From contig CM049317.1 in the NCBI GenBank assembly GCA_026874595.1, positions 861,108 to 925,107 of the forward strand: a DNA stretch of 64,000 nt. The letters are read 5' to 3'. The position numbers and the translations under genes were made by a program. Positions 1 through 10,199 of this stretch are shown piece after piece. The stretch is from Sipunculus nudus (taxonomy: Eukaryota; Annelida; Sipuncula; Golfingiida; Sipunculidae). Numbering within the stretch: position 1 is the first letter of the stretch; every line of letters begins with the position of its first letter. The notes beneath the pieces were generated by a model. That model searched no databases. It saw only the letters and a list, made by a program, of their open reading frames with translations, and had not been told where the DNA came from.

Positions 1-168
1 TGTGGTATACATAACCTGCGTGTCACAACCTCCGTCAGCATCCTAATGAAACTGTGCGGTACACATAACCTGCGTGTCACAACCTTCGTCAGCATCCTTA
101 TGAAAATCTGTGTTACACATTACGTGTCTCACAACCTCTGTCAGCATCCTAATGAAACTGTGTGGTAC

Positions 169-222
169 ACATAACCTGCGTGTCACAACCTCCGTCAGCA
201 TCCTAATGAAACTGTGTGGTAC
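169..222 (+). repeat. Reference 54-bp monomer, long form
   Basis: This is a representative of the most abundant unit. Its diagnostic segments are cctgcgtgtcac (monomer 7-18), cctccgtc (21-28) and a terminal gtgtggtac. Sister forms end in tgcggtac or ctctgtggtac and differ mainly at that position. Because 54 is divisible by three, runs of this form keep one frame open on each strand: an 18-residue repeat containing SVSILMKLCGTHN on the plus strand and one containing MLTEVVTRRLC on the minus strand. This arises from the period and is not evidence of coding. Confidence 0.95.
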
Positions 223-225
223 ACA
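213..225. promoter_or_regulatory. Dyad at the monomer junction (TGTGT-GGT-ACACA), representative
   Basis: At the boundary between units, TGTGT (213-217) faces ACACA (221-225) across GGT. In units ending ttac the same dyad is tighter, TGTGT-T-ACACA (539-549). Units ending ctctgtggtac keep a 4-bp version (TGTG-gta-CACA). The symmetry therefore persists, in altered form, across several variants and recurs about every 54 bp. It could be a protein-binding site, a cruciform-prone spot or an exchange point, but nothing in the sequence identifies a binder. It does not match the CENP-B box. Confidence 0.4.
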
Positions 226-276
226 TAACCTGCGTGTCACAACCTCCGTCAGCATCCTAATGAAACTCTGTGGTAC

Positions 277-328
277 ACATAACCTGTCTCACAACCTCTG
301 TCAGCATCCTAATGAAACTCTGTGGTAT
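277..328 (+). repeat. 52-bp monomer, short form (acataacctgtctcac)
   Basis: Compared with the 54-bp form, the segment cctgcgtgtcac is shortened to cctgtctcac, a net loss of 2 bp. The unit usually carries cctctgtc in place of cctccgtc. It mostly ends in ctctgtggtat, which makes a gtatac palindrome with the next unit instead of gtac. It recurs after every two to five long forms throughout the window and so sets the multimers of 160 bp (52+54+54), 214 bp (52+3x54) and 322 bp (52+5x54). Its length breaks any reading frame running through the 54-bp units. Confidence 0.95.
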
Positions 329-492
329 ACATAACCTGCGTGTCACAACCTCCGTCAGCATCCTAATGAAACTGTGCGGTACACATAACCTGCGTGTCAC
401 AACCTCCGTCAATGAGCATTCTAATGAAAATCTGTGTTACACATTACGTGTCTCACAACCTCTGTCAGCATCCTAATGAAACTGTGTGGTAC

Positions 493-598
493 ACATAACC
501 TGCGTGTCACAATCTCCGTCAGCATCCTAATGAAAATCTGTGTTACACATTACGTGTCTCACAACCTCTGTCAGCATCCTAATGAAACTCTGTGGTAC
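493..598 (+). repeat. Monomer pair 54+52 bp with ttac-acattacgtg junction
   Basis: This is a recurrent two-unit module. The first unit (493-546, 54 bp) has caatctcc in place of caacctcc and ends in aaaatctgtgttac. The second (547-598, 52 bp) starts acattacgtgtctcac. The two variants nearly always occur together, so the pair is inherited as one block. The junction contains TGTGT-T-ACACA (539-549), a perfect 5-bp inverted repeat around one base. The pair recurs across the window, for example near 2,040, 3,870, 5,910, 8,160, 10,290, 16,930, 22,540, 30,590, 52,760 and 63,420. Confidence 0.9.
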
Positions 599-739
599 AC
601 ATAACCTGCGTGTCACAACCTCCTTCAGCATCCTAATGAAACTGTGTGGTACACATAACCTGCGTGTCACAACCTCCGTCAGCATCCTAATGAAACTGTG
701 TGGTACACATAACCTGCGTGTCACAACCTCCGTCAGCAT

Positions 740-1380
740 CCTAATGAAACTCTGTGGTACACATAACCTGTCTCACAACCTCTTTCAGCATCCTAATGAA
801 ACTCTGTGGTATACATAACCTGCGTGTCACAACCTCCGTCAGCATCCTAATGAAACTGTGCGGTACACATGACCTGCGTGTGACAACCTCCGTCAGCATC
901 CTAATGAAACTCTGTGGTATACATAACCTGCGTGTCACAACCTCCGTCAGCATCCTAATGAAACTGTGCGGTACACATAACCTGTCTCACAACCTCCGTC
1001 AGCATCCTAATGAAACTCTGTGGTATACTTAACCTGCGTGTCACAACCTCCGTCAGCATCCTAATGAAACTCTGTGGTACACATAACCTGTCTCACAACC
1101 TCCGTCAGCATCCTAATGAAACTGTGCGGTACACATAACCTGTGTGTCACAACCTCCGTCAGCATCCTAATGAAACTGTGTGGTACACATGACCTGCGTG
1201 TGACAACCTCCGTCAGCATCCTAATGAAACTCTGTGGTATACATAACCTGCGTGTCACAACCTCCGTCAGCATCCTAATGAAACTGTGCGGTACACATAA
1301 CCTGTCTCACAACCTCCGTCAGCATCCTAATGAAACTCTGTGGTATACTTAACCTGCGTGTCACAACCTCCGTCAGCATC
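740..1380. repeat. Local 320-bp tandem duplication
   Basis: The block at about 740-1,060 is repeated at about 1,060-1,380 with a period of 320 bp, equal to four 54-bp plus two 52-bp units. Both copies carry the uncommon cacatgacctgcgtgtgac variant (near 868 and 1,188) and the ggtatacttaacc junction (near 1,022 and 1,342). This is duplication by a whole number of monomers, as expected for unequal exchange in register. Confidence 0.8.
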
Positions 1381-1457
1381 CTAATGAAACTCTGTGGTAT
1401 ACATAACCTGCGTGTCACAACCTCCGTCAGCATCCTAATGAAACTGTGCGGTACACA

Positions 1458-1509
1458 GTAAAGTAGAGATCAAGTTAAAATAAGAGGTAAAAAATAAAAA
1501 AATAAAAAA
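1458..1509 (+). other. A-rich non-satellite insertion of about 52 bp
   Basis: The satellite is interrupted after gtacaca (1451-1457) and resumes at aacctgtgtgtcac (from 1510). The intervening 52 bases contain 34 A and a single C. They begin gtaaagtagagatcaag and run into an A/T tract built from aaaat-like units. Measured from one acctg to the next, the net gain is 51 bp, and two or three bases of the expected junction (ta/taa) are missing. The A-rich 3' end resembles the tail of a retroposed sequence, but no target-site duplication is visible and nothing longer is present to identify an element. Filler DNA at a break repair is an equally good explanation. It is the only unique landmark in the window. 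Confidence 0.9.
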
Positions 1510-3781
1510 AACCTGTGTGTCACAACCTCCGTCAGCATCCTAATGAAACTGTGTGGTACACATAACCTGCGTGTCACAACCTCCGTCAGCATCCTAATGA
1601 AACTCTGTGGTACACATAACCTGTCTCACAACCTCTGTCAGCATCCTAATGAACTCTGTGGTATACATAACCTGCGTGTCACAACCTCCGTCAGCATCCT
1701 AATGAAACTGTGCGGTACACATAACCTGTGTGTCACAACCTCCGTCAGCATCCTAATGAAACTGTGTGGTACACATAACCTGCGTGTCACAACCTCCGTC
1801 AGCATCCTAATGAAACTCTGTGGTACACATAACCTGTCTCACAACCTCTGTCAGCATCCTAATGAAACTCTGTGGTATACATAACCTGCGTGTCACAACC
1901 TCTCTCAGCATCCTAATGAAACTGTGCGGTACACATAACCTGCGTGTCACAATCTCCGTCAGCATCCTAATGAAAATCTGTGTTACACATTACGTGTCTC
2001 ACAACCTCTGTCAGCATCCTAATGAAACTCTGTGGTATACATAACCTGCGTGTCACAATCTCCGTCAGCATCCTAATGAAAATCTGTGTTACACATTACG
2101 TGTCTCACAACCTCTGTCAGCATCCTAATGAACCTCTGTGGTACACATAACATGCGTGTCACAACCTCCGTCAGCATCCTAATGAAACTGTGTGGTACAC
2201 ATAACCTGCGTGTCACAACCTCTGTCAGCATCCTAATGAAACTCTGTGGTACACATAACCTGCGTGTCACAACCTCCGTCAGCATCCTAATGAAACTCTG
2301 TGGTACACATAACCTGCGTGTCACAACCTCCGACAGCATCCTAATGAAACTGTGTGGTACACATAACCTGCGTGTCACAACCTCCGTCAGCATCCTAATG
2401 AAACTCTCTGTGGTATACATAACCTGCGTGTCACAACCTCCGTCAGCATTCTAATGAAACTGTGCGGTACACATAACCTGTCTCACAACCTCTGTCAGCA
2501 TCCTAATGAAACTCTGTGGTATACATAACCTGCGTGTCACAACCTCCGTCAGCATCCTAATGAAACTGTGCGGTACACATAACCTGCGTGTTACAACCTC
2601 CGTCAGCATCCGAATGAAACTCTGTGGTACACATAACCTGCGTGTCACAACCTCCGTCAGCATCCTAATGAAACTCTGTGGTACACATAACCTGTCTCAC
2701 AACCTCTGTCAGCATCCTAATGAAACCGTGTGGTACACATAACCTGCGTGTCACAACCTCCGTCAGCATCCTAATGAAACTCTGTGGTACACATAACCTG
2801 TCTCACAACCTCTGTCAGCATCCTAATGAAACTCTGTGGTATACATAACCTGCGTGTCACAACCTCCGTCAGCATCCTAATGAAACGGTGCGGTACACAT
2901 AACCTGCGTGTCACAACCTCAGTCACTGAGCATTCTAATGAAAATCTGTGTTACACATTACGTGTCTCACAACCTCTGTCAGCATCCTAATGAAACTCTG
3001 TGGTACACATAACCTGCGTGTCACAATCTCCGTCAGCATCCTAATGAAAATCTGTGTTACACATTACGTGTCTCACAACCTCTGTCAGCATCCTAATGAA
3101 ACTGTGTGGTACACATAACCTGCGTGTCACAACCTCCGTCAGCATCCTAATGAAACTGTGTGGTACACATAACCTGTGTGTCACAACCTCTGTCAGCATC
3201 CTAATGAAACTCTGTGGTATACATAACCTGCGTGTCACAACCTCCGTCAGCATCCTAATGAAACTGTGCGGTACACATAACCTGCGTGTCACAACCTCCG
3301 TCAGCATCCTAATGAAACTCTGTGGTACACATAACCTGTCTCACAACCTCTGTCAGCATCCTAATGAAACTCTGTGGTATACATAACCTGCGTGTCACAA
3401 CCTCCGTCAGCATCCTAATGAAACTGTGCGGTACACATAACCTGCGTGTTACAACCTCCGTCAGCATCCTAATGAAACTCTGTGGTATACATAACCTGCG
3501 TGTCACAACCTCCGTCAGCATCCTAATGAAACTGTGCGGTACACATAACCTGCGTGTCACAACCTCCGTCAGCATCCTAATGAAACTGTGTGGTACACAT
3601 AACCTGCGTGTCACAACCTCCGTCAGCATCCTAATGAAACTCTGTGGTACACATAACCTGTCTCACAACCTCTGTCAGCATCCTAATGAAACTCTGTGGT
3701 ATACATAACCTGCGTGTCACAACCTCTCTCAGCATCCTAATGAAACTGTGCGGTACACATAACCTGCGTGTCACAATCTCC
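1510..3781. repeat. Type I satellite with mixed multimers
   Basis: Ordinary type I array following the insertion, containing 58-bp units but no 51-bp units. It holds several small irregularities: a 1-bp loss near 1,649 (aatgaactctg), a 2-bp gain near 2,405 (aaactctctgtgg), a gcattcta variant outside the 58-bp unit near 2,446, and the aatgaacctctg variant near 2,131. The order of variants from about 2,784 to 2,990 matches 5,458-5,664. No gene or other feature was found. Confidence 0.85.
2897..2954 (+). repeat. 58-bp monomer with 4-bp insertion (gtcactgagcattc)
   Basis: Where other units read gtcagcatcc, this one reads gtcactgagcattc: four added bases plus a C-to-T change in catcc. It ends in aaaatctgtgttac. 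It occurs at intervals of roughly 0.5-2.5 kb (for example near 5,600, 7,310, 9,560, 12,020, 16,090, 19,400, 23,950, 31,080, 41,810, 52,130 and 62,800) and is a good marker for aligning higher-order copies. In a first subset the preceding bases are cctcagtcac, in a second cctccgtcac. The copy at about 411 is unique in reading gtcaatgag. Confidence 0.93.
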
Positions 3782-6700
3782 GTCAGCATCCTAATGAAAA
3801 TCTGTGTTACACATTACGTGTCTCACAACCTCTGTCAGCATCCTAATGAAACTCTGTGGTATACATAACCTGCGTGTCACAATCTCCGTCAGCATCCTAA
3901 TGAAAATCTGTGTTACACATTACGTGTCTCACAACCTCTGTCAGCATCCTAATGAACCTCTGTGGTACACATAACCTGCGTGTCACAACCTCCGTCAGCA
4001 TCCTAATGAAACTGTGTGGTACACATAACCTGCGTGTCACAACCTCCGTCAGCATCCTAATGAAACTCTGTGGTACACATAACCTGCGTGTCACAACCTC
4101 CGTCAGCATCCTAATGAAACTCTGTGGTACACATAACCTGTCTCACAACCTCTGTCAGCATCCTAATGAAACTCTGTGGTATACATAACCTGCGTGTCAC
4201 AACCTCCGTCAGCATCCTAATGAAACTGTGCGGTACACATAACCTGCGTGTCACAACCTCCGTCAGCATCCTAATGAAACTCTGTGGTACACATAACCTG
4301 TCTCACAACCTCTGTCAGCATCCTAATGAAACTCTGTGGTATACATAACCTGCGTGTCACAACCTCCGTCAGCATCCTAATGAAACTGTGCGGTACACAT
4401 AACCTGCGTGTTACAACCTCCGTCAGCATCCGAATGAAACTCTGTGGTACACATAACCTGCGTGTCACAACCTCCGTCAGCATCCTAATGAAACTCTGTG
4501 GTACACATAACCTGTCTCACAACCTCTGTCAGCATCCTAATGAAACCGTGTGGTACACATAACCTGCGTGTCACAACCTCCGTCAGCATCCTAATGAAAC
4601 TCTGTGGTACACATAACCTGTCTCACAACCTCTGTCAGCATCCTAATGAAACTCGGTGGTATACATAACCTGCGTGTCACAACCTCCGTCAGCATCCTAA
4701 TGAAACTGTGTGGTACACATAACCTGCGTGTCACAACCTCCGTCAGCATCCTAATGAAACTGTGTGGTACACATAACCTGCGTGTCACAACCTCCGTCAG
4801 CATCCTAATGAAACTCTGTGGTACACATAACCTGTCTCACAACCTCTGTCAGCATCCTAATGAAACTCTGTGGTATACATAACCTGCGTGTCACAACCTC
4901 CGTCAGCATCCTAATGAAACTGTGCGGTACACATAACGTGTCTCACAACCTCCGTCAGCATCCGAATGAAACTCTGTGGTACACATAACCTGCGTGTCAC
5001 AACCTCTGTCAGCATCCTAATGAAACTGTGTGGTACACATAACCTGCGTGTCACAACCTCCGTCAGCATCCTAATGAAACTGTGTGGTACACATAATCTG
5101 CGTGTCACAACCTCCGTCAGCATCCTAATGAAACTCTGTGGTACACATAACCTGTCTCACAACCTCTGTCAGCATCCTAATGAAACTCTGTGGTATACAT
5201 AACCTGCGTGTCACAACCTCCGTCAGCATCCTAATGAAACTGTGCGGTACACATAACGTGTCTCACAACCTCCGTCAGCATCCGAATGAAACTCTGTGGT
5301 ACACATAACCTGCGTGTCACAACCTCCGTCAGCATCCTAATGAAACTGTGTGGTACACATAAGCTGCGTGTCACAACCTCCGTCAGCATCCTAATGAAAC
5401 TGTGTGGTACACATAATCTGCGTGTCACAACCTCCGTCAGCATCCTAATGAAACTCTGTGGTACACATAACCTGTCTCACAACCTCTGTCAGCATCCTAA
5501 TGAAACTCTGTGGTATACATAACCTGCGTGTCACAACCTCCGTCAGCATCCTAATGAAACGGTGCGGTACACATAACCTGCGTGTCACAACCTCAGTCAC
5601 TGAGCATTCTAATGAAAATTTGTGTTACACATTACGTGTCTCACAACCTCTGTCAGCATCCTAATGAAACTCTGTGGTACACATAACCTGTCTCACAACC
5701 TCTGTCAGCATCCTAATGAAACTCTGTGGTATACATAACCTGCGTGTCACAACCTCTCTCAGCATCCTAATGAAACTGTGCGGTACACATAACCTGCGTG
5801 TCACAATCTCCGTCAGCATCCTAATGAAAATCTGTGTTACACATTACGTGTCTCACAACCTCTGTCAGCATCCTAATGAAACTCTGTGGTATACATAACC
5901 TGCGTGTCACAATCTCCGTCAGCATCCTAATGAAAATCTGTGTTACACATTACGTGTCTCACAACCTCTGTCAGCATCCTAATGAACCTCTGTGGTACAC
6001 ATAACCTGCGTGTCACAACCTCCGTCAGCATCCTAATGAAACTGTGTGGTACACATAACCTGCGTGTCACAACCTCCGTCAGCATCCTAATGAAACTCTG
6101 TGGTACACATAACCTGCGTGTCACAACCTCCGTCAGCATCCTAATGAAACTCTGTGGTACACATAACCTGTCTCACAACCTCTGTCAGCATCCTAATGAA
6201 ACTCTGTGGTATACATAACCTGCGTGTCACAACCTCCGTCAGCATCCTAATGAAACTGTGCGGTACACATAACCTGCGTGTCACAACCTCCGTCAGCATC
6301 CTAATGAAACTCTGTGGTACACATAACCTGTCTCACAACCTCTGTCAGCATCCTAATGAAACTCTGTGGTATACATAACCTGCGTGTCACAACCTCCGTC
6401 AGCATCCTAATGAAACTGTGCGGTACACATAACCTGCGTGTTACAACCTCCGTCAGCATCCGAATGAAACTCTGTGGTACACATAACCTGCGTGTCACAA
6501 CCTCTGTCAGCATCCTAATGAAACTCTGTGGTACACATAACCTGTCTCACAACCTCTGTCAGCATCCTAATGAAACCGTGTGGTACACATAACCTGCGTG
6601 TCACAACCTCCGTCAGCATCCTAATGAAACTCTGTGGTACACATAACCTGTCTCACAACCTCTGTCAGCATCCTAATGAAACTCTGTGGTATACATAACC

Positions 6701-9700
6701 TGCGTGTCACAACCTCCGTCAGCATCCTAATGAAACTGTGTGGTACACATAACCTGCGTGTCACAACCTCCGTCAGCATCCTAATGAAACTGTGTGGTAC
6801 ACATAACCTGCGTGTCACAACCTCCGTCAGGATTCTAATGAAACTCTGTGGTACACATAACCTGTCTCACAACCTCTGTCAGCATCCTAATGAAACTCTG
6901 TGGTATACATAACCTGCGTGTCACAACCTCCGTCAGCATCCTAATGAAACTGTGCGGTACACATAACGTGTCTCACAAACTCCGTCAGCATCCGAATGAA
7001 ACTCTGTGGTACACATAACCTGCGTGTCACAACCTCTGTCAGCATCCTAATGAAACTGTGTGGTACACATAACCTGCGTGTCACAACCTCCGTCAGCATC
7101 CTAATGAAACTGTGTGGTACACATAATCTGCGTGTCACAACCTCCGTCAGCATCCTAATGAAACTCTGTGGTACACATAACCTGTCTCACAACCTCTGTC
7201 AGCATCCTAATGAAACTCTGTGGTATACATAACCTGCGTGTCACAACCTCCGTCAGCATCCTAATGAAACGGTGCGGTACACATAACCTGCGTGTCACAA
7301 CCTCAGTCACTGAGCATTCTAATGAAAATCTGTGTTACACATTACGTGTCTCACAACCTCTGTCAGCATCCTAATGAAACTCTGTGGTACACATAACCTG
7401 CGTGTCACAATCTCCGTCAGCATCCTAATGAAAATCTGTGTTACACATTACGTGTCTCACAACCTCTGTCAGCATCCTAATGAAACTGTGTGGTACACAT
7501 AACCTGCGTGTCACAACCTCCGTCAGCATCCTAATGAAACTGTGTGGTACACATAACCTGTGTGTCACAACCTCCGTCAGCATCCTAATGAAACTCTGTG
7601 GTACACATAACCTGTCTCACAACTTCTGTCAGCATCCTAATGAAACTCTGTGGTATACATAACCTGCGTGTCACAACCTCCGTCAGCATCCTAATGAAAC
7701 TGTGCGGTACACATAACCTGCGTGTCACAACCTTCGTCAGCATCCTTATGAAAATCTGTGTTACACATTACGTGTCTCACAACCTCTGTCAGCATCCTAA
7801 TGAAACTGTGTGGTACACATAACCTGCGTGTCACAACCTCCGTCAGCATCCTAATGAAACTGTGTGGTACACATAACCTGCGTGTCACAACCTCCGTCAG
7901 CATCCTAATGAAACTCTGTGGTACACATAACCTGTCTCACAACCTCTGTCAGCATCCTAATGAAACTCTGTGGTATACATAACCTGCGTGTCACAACCTC
8001 CGTCAGCATCCTAATGAAACTGTGCGGTACACATAACCTGCGTGTCACAACCTCCGTCACTGAGCATTCTAATGAAAATCTGTGTTACACATTACGTGTC
8101 TCACAACCTCTGTCAGCATCCTAATGAAACTGTGTGGTACACATAACCTGCGTGTCACAATCTCCGTCAGCATCCTAATGAAAATCTGTGTTACACATTA
8201 CGTGTCTCACAACCTCTGTCAGCATCCTAATGAAACTCTGTGGTACACATAACCTGCGTGTCACAACCTCCTTCAGCATCCTAATGAAACTGTGTGGTAC
8301 ACATAACCTGCGTGTCACAACCTCCGTCAGCATCCTAATGAAACTGTGTGGTACACATAACCTGCGTGTCACAACCTCCGTCAGCATCCTAATGAAACTC
8401 TGTGGTACACATAACCTGTCTCACAACCTCTTTCAGCATCCTAATGAAACTCTGTGGTATACATAACCTGCGTGTCACAACCTCCGTCAGCATCCTAATG
8501 AAACTGTGCGGTACACATGACCTGCGTGTGACAACCTCCGTCAGCATCCTAATGAAACTCTGTGGTACACATAACCTGTCTCACAACCTCTGTCAGCATC
8601 CTAATGAAACTCTGTGGTATACATAACCTGCGTGTCACAACCTCCGTCAGCATCCTAATGAAACTGTGCGGTACACATAACCTGCGTGTTACAACCTCCG
8701 TCAGCATCCGAATGAAACTCTGTGGTACACATAACCTGCGTGTCACAACCTCCGTCAGCATCCTAATGAAACTGTGTGGTACACATAACCTGCGTGTCAC
8801 AACCTCCGTCAGCATCTTAATGAAACTGTGTGGTACACATAACCTGCGTGTCACAACCTCCGTCAGCATCCTAATGAAACTCTGTGGTACACATAACCTG
8901 TCTCACAACCTCTGTCAGCATCCTAATGAAACTCTGTGGTATACATAACCTGCGTGTCACAACCTCCGTCAGCATCCTAATGAAACTGTGTGGTACACAT
9001 AACCTGCGTGTCACAACCTCCGTCAGCATCCTAATGAAACTGTGTGGTACACATAACCTGCGTGTCACAACCTCAGTCAGCATCCTAATGAAACTCTGTG
9101 GTACACATAACCTGTCTCACAACCTCTGTCAGCATCCTAATGAAACTCTGTGGTATACATAACCTGCGTGTCACAACCTCCGTCAGCATCCTAATGAAAC
9201 TGTGCGGTACACATAATCTGCGTGTCACAACCTCCTTCAGCATCCGAATGAAACTCTGTGGTACACATAACCTGCGTGTCACAACCTCCGTCAGCATCCT
9301 AATGAAACTGTGTGGTACACATAACCTGCGTGTCACAACCTCCGTCAGCATCCTAATGAAACTGTGTGGTACACATAATCTGCGTGTCACAACCTCCGTC
9401 AGCATCCTAATGAAACTCTGTGGTACACATAACCTGTCTCACAACCTCTGTCAGCATCCTAATGAAACTCTGTGGTATACATAACCTGCGTGTCACAACC
9501 TCCGTCAGCATCCTAATGAAACTGTGCGGTACACATAACCTGCGTGTCACAACCTCAGTCACTGAGCATTCTAATGAAAATCTGTGTTACACATTACGTG
9601 TCTCACAACCTCTGTCAGCATCCTAATGAAACTCTGTGGTACACATAACCTGCATGTCACAATCTCCGTCAGCATCCTAATGAAAATCTGTGTTACACAT

Positions 9701-10185
9701 TACGTGTCTCACAACCTCTGTCAGCATCCTAATGAAACTGTGTGGTACACATAACCTGCGTGTCACAACCTCCGTCAGCATCCTAATGAAACTGTGTGGT
9801 ACACATAACCTGCGTGTCACAACCTCCGTCAGCATCCTAATGAAACTCTGTGGTACACATAACCTGTCTCACAACTTCTGTCAGCATCCTAATGAAACTC
9901 TGTGGTATACATAACCTGCGTGTCACAACCTCCGTCAGCATCCTAATGAAACTGTGTGGTACACATAACCTGCGTGTCACAACCTCCGTCAGCATCCTAA
10001 TGAAACTCTGTGGTACACATAACCTGTCTCACAACCTCTGTCAGCATCCTAATGAAACTCTGTGGTATACATAACCTGCGTGTCACAACCTCCGTCAGCA
10101 TCCTAATGAAACTGTGCGGTACACATAACCTGCGTGTCACAACCTCCGTCAGCATCCGAATGAAACTCTGTGGTACACATAACCT
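3782..10185. repeat. Higher-order duplication, copy 1 (about 6.4 kb, type I)
   Basis: The variant order of this block is repeated in 10,200-15,643. The left part (3,782 to about 5,745) matches at offset 6,418 and the right part (about 6,610-10,185) at offset 5,458. The 960-bp change of offset equals 18 monomers' worth (six 160-bp trimers) missing from copy 2. Shared rare markers include aactcggtggtat (near 4,653 and 11,071), cataagctgcg (near 5,361 and 11,779), gaaaatttgtg (near 5,615 and 12,033) and tcacaaactccg (near 6,974 and 12,432). Inside this copy, 3,644 to about 4,585 is repeated at 5,674 to about 6,615 (offset 2,030). Confidence 0.88.
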
Positions 10186-10199
10186 GTCTCACAACCTCT

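Larger units (their letters stand above)
1..919. repeat. Copy of 7,649-8,567 (offset 7,648)
   Basis: The order of monomer variants from the window start to 919 matches 7,649-8,567, including the rare forms ccttcgtcagcatccttatg (near 93 and 7,741), cctccttcag (near 620 and 8,270) and cacatgacctgcgtgtgac (near 867 and 8,515). The match ends at 920, where this copy continues ggtatacata and the other continues ggtacacata. One visible difference is gtcaatgag near 411 against gtcactgag near 8,059. The original left boundary lies outside the window. Confidence 0.85.

Noticed and set aside
213-225. CENP-B box
   Set aside because: The core of the CENP-B box (TTCG....CGGG) does not occur in the monomer. 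Only a different short dyad is present.
1458-1509. Promoter, terminator or polyadenylation signal in the A-rich insertion
   Set aside because: A-rich composition alone gives chance matches to TATA-like and AATAAA-like strings. There is no gene on either side to support a regulatory call.
1458-1509. Complete mobile element
   Set aside because: Only about 52 bp, with no terminal inverted repeats, no coding sequence and no visible target-site duplication. At most a truncated tail.
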